From NCBI GenBank assembly GCA_016710465.1, contig JADJVS010000016.1:434001-498000 (forward strand): a stretch of 64,000 nt of DNA, in the 5' to 3' direction. Below, in pieces: positions 25,150 through 35,585 of this stretch (position 1 is its first letter; each line of letters starts with the position of its first letter). Source of the DNA: Sulfuritalea sp. GTDB lineage: Bacteria; Pseudomonadota; Gammaproteobacteria; Burkholderiales; Rhodocyclaceae. The position numbers and the translations under genes were made by a program. Below the pieces are notes generated by a model. The model ran no database searches and was not told the origin of the DNA. It worked only from the letters and a program-made list of their open reading frames with translations.

Positions 25150-26303
25150 CCAAAGCCCACTTTGGTCGAAGGCGTCGCATCGCTTCCGCGGGCCGCGCTG
25201 ACCGCTGCCGCCAACGCGCTCTTTCCTTGCTCCATGCCACTCGTTTCATCGTACTCAATGTCTGAATCGTCCACGGTGAACTTGAGCGGTTCCGCATGCC
25301 CGCCATCGTCGTGAGTGCAGACGAACCCGCCGGTCGCAAGCTCCTGATAGCGCGCCTTCGCTTTGGCATGAGGCGGGTTGTCCCCGTCCTTATTCGACGC
25401 GGGAATGGAATTCGCGCTAGCAACGACGTAGCCTGCGCCGACCTGATATGCATCTAGGTCGTCAAGGATATCCTGCTTGAGGACCTCCTTGCCATCCTCG
25501 TCTTGGTACATCACGGACTTGCTGCAATGGTGCGGCGCCAGCAGTACCTGCCAATGCAGGTTCGCCTCCTTCCCATGCGCCTTCGTAACATCGAATATCT
25601 TCCGGATGACGGGGTACTTGTGGTCGCCGAAGAGCAGCACCCCTCCCGCCGAAGGGTCATCTCCGAGCACGACTTGCATGGCCAGGCTCGTGTCGTTCCG
25701 GTCCCCAACGTCTTCGTCCGAGCCTTGCTTGAAGGGGCCGTGGATGAACGCGCGGAATTCGCCGGTCAGGTCATCCCCATCGAGTGATTCCACGACGTCG
25801 CCAGGCATGCTGAAGAACTCAGGCGGGAATCCCTGATAGTGTTCTTCATCTAGCAAATCGTCCCAGCCGACGAGACGCACACGGTTTCCAACGCCAGGGT
25901 CTCCACCTGCCTTGACCGTGGCCGTCACCCGCCGGTGCGCTTCGTCGCGGAACGCCTTCGCATCGTCGCCTAGGCTGCCGGGGTCGTCGTCGTGTTCGCG
26001 GAATATGCGCGGCGAAAACCACAGCTCGCCGACGGTCACCCGCTCCAGCAGTTCTTCGAAGCCCTGAATGTGGTCCTTGTCAGGATGCGTGATGGCGAAC
26101 GCCGAGAGGTAGGGCTTCCCATCCACCTTCGGCAGATGTTCCTCAAGGTAGTCGATGACCGGAGCGCAGTCCGTCTCCTCGTCTTCCGACTTTTGACTGT
26201 GCCGGAGATCAACCTGGAACACGACCTCGTTCGGACGCACTACGAACGTCGTACTGTCACCTGTGCCGACCGGCCAAAAATATACACACCTCTCGTCGAA
26301 CAT
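25137..26303 (-). CDS. Metallo-beta-lactamase-fold hydrolase, ComEC/Rec2-like (388 aa)
   Basis: This is the first gene of the operon. It has an intact HxDxDH-type motif (AITHPDKDHIQGFEELL), then VLLFGDHKY and VLLAPHHCSKSV, the second and third metal or active-site motifs of this class. I chose the ATG at 26303 because GGGGAGG lies 5 bp upstream; an ATG at 26324 has no such site. Its 3' end overlaps the E2-E1-JAB gene by 13 bp. MBL-fold proteins have been noted in prokaryotic ubiquitin-like operons in comparative genomics. Substrate could be a peptide, nucleotide or nucleic acid. Confidence 0.83.
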   Translation of the reverse strand: MFDERCVYFWPVGTGDSTTFVVRPNEVVFQVDLRHSQKSEDEETDCAPVIDYLEEHLPKVDGKPYLSAFAITHPDKDHIQGFEELLERVTVGELWFSPRIFREHDDDPGSLGDDAKAFRDEAHRRVTATVKAGGDPGVGNRVRLVGWDDLLDEEHYQGFPPEFFSMPGDVVESLDGDDLTGEFRAFIHGPFKQGSDEDVGDRNDTSLAMQVVLGDDPSAGGVLLFGDHKYPVIRKIFDVTKAHGKEANLHWQVLLAPHHCSKSVMYQDEDGKEVLKQDILDDLDAYQVGAGYVVASANSIPASNKDGDNPPHAKAKARYQELATGGFVCTHDDGGHAEPLKFTVDDSDIEYDETSGMEQGKSALAAAVSAARGSDATPSTKVGFGCPN

Positions 26304-26539
26304 TTGATCCTCCCCGCATGTCACGACACGAGTCGTGCGTTAACCATAATGTGCAAATATCATATCAAATGCTGAAAGTTATTTTCCATTCCCGACGGCA
26401 GGTAACCGACGCATTGCCGCGGGCTAATCTGACCAAAGGCAAATTCGCGGGGTGCTGGCGCATTCGTTACCGCTTGTTTGGCGCCCATTACTTTAGTGGT
26501 AATCATTATGCTTCGTATTAGAGTTGCAATATCAATCTA

Positions 26540-26568
26540 TAGACACATTGTAGAGCATCTAATATACT
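26540..26568 (+). promoter_or_regulatory. Sigma70-type promoter for the large defence operon
   Basis: TAGACA (-35, 26540-26545) and TATACT (-10, 26563-26568) are separated by exactly 17 bp, each matching the consensus at five of six positions. The predicted start near 26575 is about 40 bp upstream of the WYL regulator gene. The surrounding 26325-26617 spacer is AT-rich and otherwise gene-free; ATTAC-N7-GTAAT at 26487-26503 is a possible operator. Confidence 0.65.
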
Positions 26569-26617
26569 TTCCGCAATGACTCGTACACGCCTTCGCTAAC
26601 CCACATGAGCAAGCCGG

Positions 26618-27520
26618 ATGTCGAACGAACTACTCACTGATTTAACACAGCCCCAGCGCGACAGACTCGCCTTTGTGGAGTTGCGCGTGCGCTTCATCGG
26701 GGAGATCCGTCGCCAGGACCTGGTATCGCGTTTTGGCATCCAGTCAGCCGCAGCCACCCGGGATCTTGCTCTTTACAAGGAACTGGCCTCCGGCAACATC
26801 GATTACGACTCCAAGGGCAAGTCCTACGTCCTCGGGCCGGATTTTCACCCCGTCTTCGACTTTCCTCCAGACCGGGTGCTTTCATGGCTAACGCAGAGTT
26901 TCGGCGATGGTGAGCCTGTGCGGCTCAAGGCATGGATAACCAGCGAAACCCCGTCGCGACTAACTCAGCCTGATCTAGATGTGCTGGCTTCCGTAACCAG
27001 AGCAATCCATCAGGAATGTCCGTTGGTGATTGAGTATTACTCAATCACCAGTGGGCGTGCAGAACGGGAGATTGTCCCCTTCGCCCTGCTCGATAACGGC
27101 TCGCGGTGGCATGTTCGTGCTTTTGACCGGAAGAGCCAGGAATTCCGTGATTTCGTCATTACCCGGATCAAAAATCCGGTCGTGATGAAAGGCGCGAAGG
27201 TTCAGCCGCACGAGCAAAGCAACCAGGATATTCAGTGGACCCGTATCGTTGAGCTGGAATTAGTGCCGCACCCAGACCAGCCCCGTCCCGAGATCACTGA
27301 GATGGACTACAGCATGGATAGTGGAGTCCTGCGCATGAAGTTACGTGCCGCCACGGCGGGCTACATCCTGCGCCAATGGAGTGTGGACTGCTCACCGGAT
27401 CACAGCCTGCGTGGCCATGAGTATCGTCTGTGGCTGAAAGACCATCTGGCACTGTATGGCGTGAAAAACGCCCTATTGGCACCCGGCTACGCTCCTCCAC
27501 GGGAAGGACAAAATAAATGA
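26618..27520 (+). CDS. WYL-domain transcriptional regulator (BrxR/CapW-like)
   Basis: This 300-residue protein has an N-terminal winged helix (GEIRRQDLVSRFGIQSAAAT, about residues 29-48), a central WYL domain (QECPLVIEYYSITSGRAERE then RWHVRAFDRKSQEF) and a C-terminal extension. That layout is known from BrxR and CapW, repressors at the head of BREX, CBASS and other defence operons. It is the first gene of the + strand operon and its stop overlaps the helicase start (ATGA). It probably autoregulates the promoter just upstream and senses a ligand through the WYL domain; ligand identity is unknown. Confidence 0.85.
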   Translation: MSNELLTDLTQPQRDRLAFVELRVRFIGEIRRQDLVSRFGIQSAAATRDLALYKELASGNIDYDSKGKSYVLGPDFHPVFDFPPDRVLSWLTQSFGDGEPVRLKAWITSETPSRLTQPDLDVLASVTRAIHQECPLVIEYYSITSGRAEREIVPFALLDNGSRWHVRAFDRKSQEFRDFVITRIKNPVVMKGAKVQPHEQSNQDIQWTRIVELELVPHPDQPRPEITEMDYSMDSGVLRMKLRAATAGYILRQWSVDCSPDHSLRGHEYRLWLKDHLALYGVKNALLAPGYAPPREGQNK

Positions 27521-30500
27521 ATAACGTATTTGGCTTTCGCGATCAGATCATTAGCGAATACAGCTCATTTTCACGAAGCTTTTCCCGAATCGCTGCACCA
27601 GACATACGGAACGAGGTTGAACGGCAGTATGACAATGGGCGTTACTGGCCAGAGCCCCTCGTCCAAATAAATCCGAACTATCAGCGCAAAGGTACAGTGC
27701 AGCAGCTTGCTGCAGAGGGAGTGCTGCATGGTGCCTGCGCCAATCTTTTTCAGGTCGGCAAGACGGAGGGGCATCCCCAGCCGCTGCATCTGTATGCCCA
27801 CCAGTTGCAGGCCCTAGCCAAGGGCCAGGGCAAGCAGAGCTATGTTGTTACGACGGGTACCGGCTCGGGAAAGTCGCTGTCCTTCTTTATCCCGGTCATT
27901 GATCGGATCTTGAAAGCGAAAGACCAGGAAAAAACTCCACGCACTCGAGCCATCGTTATCTACCCGATGAATGCGCTGGCGAACAGCCAGCTCGAAGAAC
28001 TCGACAAATTTCTCCATGGCTATCCGGATGGACAACAACCATTCACTGTTGCCCGTTACACCGGGCAAGAGTCAAAGGCAGAACGCGAAGCTATTGCCGG
28101 CAATCCGCCTGACATACTACTCACCAACTTCATGATGCTGGAGCTGATCCTTACGCGCTTCGACGAGGTGGATCGGCGCGTTGTGGATCACTGCCAGGGG
28201 CTGGAGTTTCTGATCCTCGACGAGCTTCACACCTATCGGGGGCGCCAAGGTGCGGATGTGGCTTTGCTGGTGCGCCGTTTGCGCGAGCGTCTGGAGGCGG
28301 ATGAACTGCTCTGCATCGGTACATCAGCCACCATGTCCAGCACCGGAAGCCTCGCAGATCGAAACAAAACCGTAGCCGAGGTTGCCAGCAAACTTTTTGG
28401 CACGCATTTAAGCGAGCAAGACATCATCGGCGAGACGCTAGAGCGTGTGACCGACCCACTGAAAGATGTCGCGGCGATTCAGCCCAATTTGGCAACTGCG
28501 CTAGCGCGCTCTGAGTTTTCTTGGGCAGACTTCGATGCGTTTCGTGTTGATTCATTGTCGATTTGGGTTGAGCTGAATCTCGGCATAGAACTACCTGACA
28601 ATGAGCCACCACGTCGAGCAAAACCGATGACCGTCCAGGCAGCAAGTGAAAAACTGGCGATGGATGCTGGTTGCCCCACTGATGTTGCGCGCAATGGCTT
28701 GCAACGCTTCCTAGTCGCCGCACATGAAATCAAAACCCCGCAAGGGCAGCCACCATTTGCGTTCAAGCTCCATCAATTCATCAGCGGTCCTGGCAAGGTG
28801 CTGGTCACCCTTGAAGCGCAAGGTGTTCGTCATATCACCCTGGATGCGCAGCGTTTCGCGCCGGGCCGTCAGGATGAAGGCGTCCAGCTCTATCCCGTGC
28901 ACTTTTGCCGTGATTGCGGCCAAGAGTACCTGCCGGTTTGGCAATCAAAGCGGTCGCCAGAAAGTTACAGCCCGCGCGAAATTGATGACATTACGGCAGA
29001 CGATAACGACGATGTCTGTTACGGATTCCTGTGTCCTGCGGGTTCCAATCTGCCCTACCGAGGCGATATTGAAGATCTGCCTGAGACCTGGCTGGATTTA
29101 AGTCGCGACCCACCCAAGATCAAACAAAACTACAAAAAAGCCGTGCCTTATAGCCTCAGCGTTGGCATACAAGGAAACGAGGGGCATGGCGAGTCGTTCT
29201 GGTACATCCCGGGAAAGTTTCGTTTCTGTCTGAATTGCGGTCAGGTTCATGAAGCACATGGCAAAGACATCAACCGCCTGGCAAGTCTTTCAGGCGAAGG
29301 ACGGTCCTCTGCTACAACGATTCTGACGCTGACTGCACTGCGCCAACTCTTCGGCGATGCTGAACCAGCAAGCGGCCAGCCTGATCCGCGCAAATTGCTT
29401 GGCTTTACCGACAACCGTCAGGATGCAGCTCTACAAGCCGGCCATTTCAACGATTTCGTCTTTTTGCTGACCTTGCGGGCAGGACTTATTGGCGCTCTGC
29501 AGAACAGCAACGGTGAACTAAGTGAAGAACAGTTGGCCGATGCCGTGTTCAAGGCACTCGGTTTTGATCGGCTGGATGAAGCCACGCTGGTCGAATACCT
29601 GCGCACACCCAAGCTCATGGGCCTGGCTCGGCAAGAAGCTCAGCGTACCCTGCGCTACATCATTGGCTACCGTTTGCTACGTGATCTGCGGCGAGGCTGG
29701 CGCTTCAATAACCCGAATCTGGATCAACTGGGTTTGCTTGCTATCACCTACCGCAGTTTGGATGAGTTTTGTGCCGACGCTGCCGCCTTCGGGAAAAATG
29801 GCACGTTAGGGAGGTTGAATGCCGTGCATCGGGCAGGCTTGTGTCGGCTTGTTTTCGACACGATGCGTCGCGGACTATGCCTGGAGACACGCTATCTCGA
29901 TCCGGTCGAGCAGGACAAGGCCCGAACCAGCGCCTTCGCTTACCTCAACGAGCGTTGGGCCTTCGCGCCTGATGAGTTACTGGAAACAGCCAAATACCTG
30001 ATTCTCGCTAAGCGGCCGGAATACCGGGGCAAACCAAGAACGGATCTGGTAACAGGCGGACCTCGCTCGCGCCTGTTACGCGACATCAAAAACGCCGCCT
30101 TCTGGAAAGAAACCGCCTTCGCCGGTCAAGTCACAAGCTGGAAAGACCCAGAGTGGGTCGAGCTGGTGGAGGCGCTACTGCAAGCGGCTGCACTCTACGG
30201 CTATGTCCAGAAGCATTCGATTGATCAACAGCTGATAGGTTGGCGCCTGAATGCAGCGGCGCTGGATTGGTGTTTGCCAGAAGATTCCCTCCAGGCGGAA
30301 GACACGCGCGCCAATCAATTCTTCCGTGCGCTCTATCTGACCATCGCCGATTTATTGCGCCAGAAGAGTCATCCGTTGTTCGATTTTGAGGCGCAGGAAC
30401 ACACGGCCCAGGTGGATGCTGGACGCCGTCAATTGCTGGAACAACGCTTCCGCTACACAGACAAGGACCGCAAGGACTGGGCCGACAACCCGGCGCACGA

Positions 30501-32802
30501 AGCCCCGCTGGAGCGTCTGCCGGTCATGTTCTGTTCGCCCACTATGGAGCTGGGAGTCGACATTTCCGCACTGAATACCGTGTACCTGCGCAATGTCCCG
30601 CCGACACCTGCCAATTACGCCCAGCGCAGTGGCCGCGCCGGGCGATCTGGACAACAAGCGCTGGTGATTACCTATTGCGCCTCGTTGAGCCCGCATGACC
30701 AGTGGTTTTTCCATCATGCCAATGAAATGGTGCATGGCATCGTCCGCGCGCCCACGCTGGATCTGGCCAATCGCGATCTGGTGGAGAGCCATTTGCAGGC
30801 TGTCTGGCTGGCAAACGCCCACATTGCACTCGATGTCAGCATCGCCCCCATGCTTGACCTTGATCAGCCGGGAAAGCCGCTGATCAAGTCCTACCACGAT
30901 GCACTGAATGATCCGGCAGCCACACAGCGTGCCCAGGCCAGTGCAGCCCGCGTCATTGCTCAGCTGCAACAGGAGCTGGCAGGCAGCGACTGGTTTTCAG
31001 CCGATTATGTGCAGAAGGTGATTGAGCGTGCGCCTCAGACATTCTCCGATGCACTGGAACGCTGGCGCGTCTTGTTCGATGCCACCCGCACACAAATGAA
31101 CATGGCCGACCAGATCGTCAAAAGCCATACGGCGTCGCACAGCGAGCGCCAGAACGCTCAGCGTCGTTACGGCGATGCAGCCCGGCAATACGCCGTGTTG
31201 CTCAAGAGCGGCAACACCCAGAATTCGGATTTCTACACCTACCGCTATCTGGCCAGTCAGGGTTTCCTGCCGGGCTACAACTTTCCACGCCTGCCCCTGA
31301 TGGCCTGGATTCCCGCACGCGGGGGGGCAACCGCGAACGGCAAGGATGACGAGGGCAGCATGGTCAGTCGCCCGCGCTTTCTGGCCTTGTCGGAGTTCGG
31401 CCCGCGCAGCCTGATTTATCACCAGGGGCGCATGTACCGCGTGGTACGCGCCAAGCTTAACGTGGGTTCAGCCGATCACGTCTCCGGCAACAGCCAACTC
31501 GCCACCATCTCCTCGCTGGTCTGCAGTCAATGCGGTTATGGCCATTTGGGTGACATCAACGGCGCGCAGCCCTTGGTCAATCGCTGCGAAAACTGCGACG
31601 CCCTGTTGACCGAGCACGACTGGGTGCGCGAACTGTATCGCATTGAAACCGTGGAAACGGTCGCTGTAGAACGGATCTCCATCAATGATGAAGATCGTCA
31701 GCGCCAGGGTTTTGATCTGCAAACCACCTACCGTTTCCTGCCGGGGCCGGATGGCGTCATCCAGCAGCGTAAAGCCGAGGTCAGGCATGGCGAGGAAGCC
31801 CTGGCCGAGTTGACCTATGCGCCTGCAGCCCGCTTGTGGCGCATCAACCGTGGCTGGCGCAGGCGCAAGAATAAAGAGCAGCTGGGTTTTTACATCAATC
31901 CCATCACCGGCACCTGGAGCAAACAGGACGAACCAGGTGGCAATGAAGAAGATGGCAAGGACGAAGCGTTGCTCGACAAAGTACCCAACCAGCGCATCGT
32001 TCCATTCGTCGAGGACCACCGCAACCTGCTGATTCTCGCGCCGGTGCATACCTTGTCGACAGAGGCCATGGCGACCTTGCAGGCGGCGCTCAAACGCGGC
32101 ATCGAGATGACTTTCCAGATTGAAGAGTCGGAACTCGTGGCCGAGCCTCTGCCCAAAGCAGACGAGCGCCGTGCATTGATGTTCTACGAGGCCGCCGAAG
32201 GCGGCGCAGGGGTGCTCACCCGCATTGCCAGCGACCCGGCCAGCCTAGCGCAGGTCGCCAGCAACGCGCTCAAGCTGCTCCACCACAATGCGCCGCAGGG
32301 GGCCTGGAAGCTTGAAGACTTGCCTGCGCTGGAGCAAACCAATGCGCTGGGCAACCGCATCTGCGAAGCAGGTTGCTACCAATGCCTGCTGTCCTACTTC
32401 AACCAGCCCGATCACGAAAATATCAACCGCCGGAATGCCGATGCGCTCAAGGTGCTGGTGGCGCTGGCCAATGCCGAAGTCAAACCCAAGCAATATCCAC
32501 CACCAGCGCCATCAAACGCGTTGGCCGATGATCATCTCAAGCAGTGGCTGAACGCCCTGGCTGCCGCGGGCTTGCGCCATCCGGATGCCATGCAGGTGCC
32601 CGTCAATCAGGGGGCTGCGATAGCCGCAGGACAATACAAGTCGGCCCGCGCCCTGGTGTTTCTTGAAGATATGGATACCGACACCGCTGTCTTACTGGCC
32701 GACAAAGGCTGGAAAGTACTGAACTTCTCCGACCCATCGCTGTGGCATGCGCAGTTCGCTGCTCACCCTGATGTGTTCGGCAAATACGAGCAAGCACAAT
32801 GA
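27517..32802 (+). CDS. DEAD/DEAH helicase with C-terminal DUF1998 (DrmA/DrmB- or DruE-like)
   Basis: This 1761-residue superfamily 2 helicase has motif I TTGTGSGKS at about residues 112-120, motif II ILDELHTYRG, motif III GTSATMS and motif VI QRSGRAGRSG. A zinc cluster (CSQCGYGHLG then RCENCDALL) and the DUF1998 signature (YEAAEGGAGVL then CEAGCYQCLLSYFNQPDH) fill the C-terminal third. DISARM uses separate DrmA helicase and DrmB DUF1998 proteins, and Druantia DruE is a similar giant. Here both parts are in one chain. It overlaps genes on both sides by 4 bp. With the SNF2 and methyltransferase genes that follow, a DISARM-related role is the best guess. Confidence 0.85.
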   Translation: MNNVFGFRDQIISEYSSFSRSFSRIAAPDIRNEVERQYDNGRYWPEPLVQINPNYQRKGTVQQLAAEGVLHGACANLFQVGKTEGHPQPLHLYAHQLQALAKGQGKQSYVVTTGTGSGKSLSFFIPVIDRILKAKDQEKTPRTRAIVIYPMNALANSQLEELDKFLHGYPDGQQPFTVARYTGQESKAEREAIAGNPPDILLTNFMMLELILTRFDEVDRRVVDHCQGLEFLILDELHTYRGRQGADVALLVRRLRERLEADELLCIGTSATMSSTGSLADRNKTVAEVASKLFGTHLSEQDIIGETLERVTDPLKDVAAIQPNLATALARSEFSWADFDAFRVDSLSIWVELNLGIELPDNEPPRRAKPMTVQAASEKLAMDAGCPTDVARNGLQRFLVAAHEIKTPQGQPPFAFKLHQFISGPGKVLVTLEAQGVRHITLDAQRFAPGRQDEGVQLYPVHFCRDCGQEYLPVWQSKRSPESYSPREIDDITADDNDDVCYGFLCPAGSNLPYRGDIEDLPETWLDLSRDPPKIKQNYKKAVPYSLSVGIQGNEGHGESFWYIPGKFRFCLNCGQVHEAHGKDINRLASLSGEGRSSATTILTLTALRQLFGDAEPASGQPDPRKLLGFTDNRQDAALQAGHFNDFVFLLTLRAGLIGALQNSNGELSEEQLADAVFKALGFDRLDEATLVEYLRTPKLMGLARQEAQRTLRYIIGYRLLRDLRRGWRFNNPNLDQLGLLAITYRSLDEFCADAAAFGKNGTLGRLNAVHRAGLCRLVFDTMRRGLCLETRYLDPVEQDKARTSAFAYLNERWAFAPDELLETAKYLILAKRPEYRGKPRTDLVTGGPRSRLLRDIKNAAFWKETAFAGQVTSWKDPEWVELVEALLQAAALYGYVQKHSIDQQLIGWRLNAAALDWCLPEDSLQAEDTRANQFFRALYLTIADLLRQKSHPLFDFEAQEHTAQVDAGRRQLLEQRFRYTDKDRKDWADNPAHEAPLERLPVMFCSPTMELGVDISALNTVYLRNVPPTPANYAQRSGRAGRSGQQALVITYCASLSPHDQWFFHHANEMVHGIVRAPTLDLANRDLVESHLQAVWLANAHIALDVSIAPMLDLDQPGKPLIKSYHDALNDPAATQRAQASAARVIAQLQQELAGSDWFSADYVQKVIERAPQTFSDALERWRVLFDATRTQMNMADQIVKSHTASHSERQNAQRRYGDAARQYAVLLKSGNTQNSDFYTYRYLASQGFLPGYNFPRLPLMAWIPARGGATANGKDDEGSMVSRPRFLALSEFGPRSLIYHQGRMYRVVRAKLNVGSADHVSGNSQLATISSLVCSQCGYGHLGDINGAQPLVNRCENCDALLTEHDWVRELYRIETVETVAVERISINDEDRQRQGFDLQTTYRFLPGPDGVIQQRKAEVRHGEEALAELTYAPAARLWRINRGWRRRKNKEQLGFYINPITGTWSKQDEPGGNEEDGKDEALLDKVPNQRIVPFVEDHRNLLILAPVHTLSTEAMATLQAALKRGIEMTFQIEESELVAEPLPKADERRALMFYEAAEGGAGVLTRIASDPASLAQVASNALKLLHHNAPQGAWKLEDLPALEQTNALGNRICEAGCYQCLLSYFNQPDHENINRRNADALKVLVALANAEVKPKQYPPPAPSNALADDHLKQWLNALAAAGLRHPDAMQVPVNQGAAIAAGQYKSARALVFLEDMDTDTAVLLADKGWKVLNFSDPSLWHAQFAAHPDVFGKYEQAQ

Positions 32803-35585
32803 CCATACTCGAACACGACTTCATGCCCGGCAACCTGGTTCGTGCCCGTGGGCGTGAATGGGTGGTTCAAAGCGAATCCCGCCGTGACTGGCTGCGCCTG
32901 CGCCCACTCGGTGGTGCGGATGAAGACACCATCTCTCTCGTCCCAGAGCTCGAGCTACAACCGGTAACGCCTGCCACTTTCCCTTGGCCAGAACCCGAAC
33001 ATGCGGGAAACCACGCTGCCGCCTTGCTGCTACGCGATGCCCTGCGCCTCAAGCTGCGTGCTGGTGGGGGTCCGTTCCGTTCGTTTGGCAATATCGCGGT
33101 TGAACCGCGTGGCTATCAGTTGGTGCCGTTATTGATGGCGCTGCGCCTAACCACGGTTCGCCTGTTGATTGCCGATGACGTGGGTATCGGCAAAACCATC
33201 GAAGCCGGGCTGATCGCCCGTGAACTGATGGACCGTGGTGAAATTTCTCGCCTGGCCGTGCTTTGTCCGCCGCACTTGGTGGAGCAATGGCAAAGCGAGC
33301 TGGAAACCCGCTTCAATTTGCAAGCTGTCGCGCTGACCTCGTCGTCGGCCGCGCGTATCGAGCGCGATATTCCCCATGGCGTCAGTCTGTTCGATCACTA
33401 TCCCGTGGTGGTGGTGAGTCTGGATTACATCAAGAGCGAGCGCCATCGCGAACACTTTCTGGCGATTGCACCGGAGTGCGTGATTGTTGACGAAGCGCAT
33501 ACCTGCGCCAGCAGCGGCGCGGGCAAACAGCTGCGCTTTGAACTGTTGCAACGCTTGATAAAAGATGAAAACCGTCACCTGATTATGCTCACCGCCACAC
33601 CCCACTCGGGTGACGAAGTCGCGTTTTACAACCTGCTGTCTTTGCTCGACCCGCGCTTCAGTGCATTACAAAACCGCACCTCGGCCAGCGACCCTCTGCG
33701 TCAGGAGTTGGCAAGGCATTTTGTCCAGCGCCGCCGCAAGGACATCGCCGAATGGCAGGCCGAAACCGGCGATGGCCGTGGTTTCCCCCGTCGCATGAAA
33801 ACCGAAGTCACCTACCTACTCAGTGGGGATTGGGGGGCGTTTTTTGATTCGGTTCAGGACTATTGCCGCGAGCTGGCCGAAACCATCGAGCAACAGGGTG
33901 AAGGCCGTGGCCGCTTAATCTGGTATGCCACGCTCGCGCTGTTGCGTTGCGTCGCATCGTCACCCGCGGCCGCTGTCAAAGCACTCACCACCCGGCTGGA
34001 AGGCAGTGTTGAAGCAGACGAGCTGCTGACCGACGAACGCCTGCACGATGGAGAAGCCGACAACCTCGAAAGCAGCGACTTGGAGCCGCCCGCGCAACTG
34101 GAAGAGGCCAGCCGGCTGCAAGGCTTGATCAATGAAGCCGAACGCCTCTCCGGTAAGGCAGGCGACCCGAAGTTAGCCACGCTCATCCGTCATGTCGAGG
34201 CGCTGGTGAAAGACGGCTACAACACCGTGGTGTTCTGCCGCTATATCGCCACCGCCCACTACGTGGCTGAACACTTGCGCAAAGTCTTTCTCAAGGCCAC
34301 CGTCGAGTCCGTCACCGGGGAATACACCCCGGAAGAGCGACGCGAGCGTGTCGAATCCATGGAAGAAGGCGAACCGCGCATTCTGGTCGCCACCGACTGC
34401 CTGTCCGAGGGCGTCAATCTGCAGCACCTGTTCACGGCAGTGGTTCACTATGATCTGGCCTGGAACCCCACCCGCCACGAGCAGCGCGAAGGCCGCGTCG
34501 ATCGTTTTGGCCAGCAGGCCTCAGAGGTGCGTTGCACCATGCTGTGGGGGCAGGACAACCCAGTCGATGGTTTTGTGCTGAACGTCATTCTGCGCAAAGG
34601 TGAAACCATCCAAAAAGAACTCGGTGTGCTGGTGCCCATGCCGGAAGACGAAGCCCGCATCAATCAGGCGCTCGTGAAGGCGGCGCTGATGAAGCGCAGT
34701 GACAGCCGCCAGTCATCATCGCATCAAGCCAGTTTTGACTTTGGTGAACCCGAACGCATCCTCGCTCCGCTGCAAGCCCAATGGCAGGACGCGCTGGAAA
34801 AAGCCAAGGCAAACCGCACCGTATTTGCCCAGCGTCGTATCCGCCCCGATGAAGTACTTCCCGAGTGGCAAAAGCAGCAAGAAGCGCTCGGCACCCAAGC
34901 CGATGTGCAACGCTTTGTGCATAGTGCGTGCGCCCGCCTCAATGCCCCGCTGGAGCCCGCGCGCAAACAGCAGTTTCGCTTTCTGCCGCAGCATCTGCCA
35001 GAAGCGCTGCGCCAGCGCCTGGCCGACGAAGGAATAGCCAAACCCCTGCTGCTGAACTTCAACGAACTACACCGCAGCCACCCGCTGGTCAGCGTGCTGG
35101 CTGAACACCTGCTGGAGACCAGTCTGGCCGGTGAGGCGGGCATTGCCGCTCGCTGCGCTGCCACCCTGACCGATGCCGTGGAGGTGGTCACCACCGTTTA
35201 CCTGCTTCGCCTGCGTCATCAATTGGGCTATGTGCGCCGCCGTGAACCGTTCCAGATGATGGCCGAAGAAACCGTGGCCCTGGCCGTGGCGGGCCGCAAC
35301 AATCCGCAATGGCTCGATGGTGATGCTGTGGCGCGGCTGCTGGAATGCACGCCCACCGGCAACCTGCCGGTGGAGGCCATGCAGCGCGAAATCCGCACCG
35401 CGCTGGACTTTATCGCCGCACATCCCCATCAACTGCAAACGCTGGCCGAGCAACGCGCCAAAGCTTTGCTGGCCGACCACCAGCGCGTGCGAGAGGCTGC
35501 CCGCGATGTCGGCCAGTACAGCGTCAGCGCCTGCCTGCCGGTGGACGTGATGGGTGTGTATGTATTGCTGCCCGACGCGCTGTAA
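32799..35585 (+). CDS. SNF2-family helicase (DrmD-like)
   Basis: This 928-residue SF2 translocase of the SNF2/RapA group has motif I LIADDVGIGKTIEAGL, motif II IVDEAHTC, motif III MLTATPHSG, and the C-terminal helicase block with ILVATDCLSEGVNLQ and RHEQREGRVDRFGQ. This matches DrmD of class 1 DISARM. The start overlaps the stop of the DUF1998 helicase (ATGA). The methyltransferase gene follows after 20 bp. It probably loads on or moves along invading double-stranded DNA, by analogy. Confidence 0.88.
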   Translation: MTILEHDFMPGNLVRARGREWVVQSESRRDWLRLRPLGGADEDTISLVPELELQPVTPATFPWPEPEHAGNHAAALLLRDALRLKLRAGGGPFRSFGNIAVEPRGYQLVPLLMALRLTTVRLLIADDVGIGKTIEAGLIARELMDRGEISRLAVLCPPHLVEQWQSELETRFNLQAVALTSSSAARIERDIPHGVSLFDHYPVVVVSLDYIKSERHREHFLAIAPECVIVDEAHTCASSGAGKQLRFELLQRLIKDENRHLIMLTATPHSGDEVAFYNLLSLLDPRFSALQNRTSASDPLRQELARHFVQRRRKDIAEWQAETGDGRGFPRRMKTEVTYLLSGDWGAFFDSVQDYCRELAETIEQQGEGRGRLIWYATLALLRCVASSPAAAVKALTTRLEGSVEADELLTDERLHDGEADNLESSDLEPPAQLEEASRLQGLINEAERLSGKAGDPKLATLIRHVEALVKDGYNTVVFCRYIATAHYVAEHLRKVFLKATVESVTGEYTPEERRERVESMEEGEPRILVATDCLSEGVNLQHLFTAVVHYDLAWNPTRHEQREGRVDRFGQQASEVRCTMLWGQDNPVDGFVLNVILRKGETIQKELGVLVPMPEDEARINQALVKAALMKRSDSRQSSSHQASFDFGEPERILAPLQAQWQDALEKAKANRTVFAQRRIRPDEVLPEWQKQQEALGTQADVQRFVHSACARLNAPLEPARKQQFRFLPQHLPEALRQRLADEGIAKPLLLNFNELHRSHPLVSVLAEHLLETSLAGEAGIAARCAATLTDAVEVVTTVYLLRLRHQLGYVRRREPFQMMAEETVALAVAGRNNPQWLDGDAVARLLECTPTGNLPVEAMQREIRTALDFIAAHPHQLQTLAEQRAKALLADHQRVREAARDVGQYSVSACLPVDVMGVYVLLPDAL

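Noticed and set aside
20723..26303. Calling the cluster a canonical type II CBASS.
   Set aside because: No CD-NTase gene is present anywhere in the window and the E2, E1 and JAB parts are fused in an atypical order.
26318..26521. A 67-codon + strand frame considered as a missing ubiquitin-like modifier.
   Set aside because: It starts inside the divergent MBL gene, has no ribosome site and lacks a beta-grasp pattern or terminal glycine.
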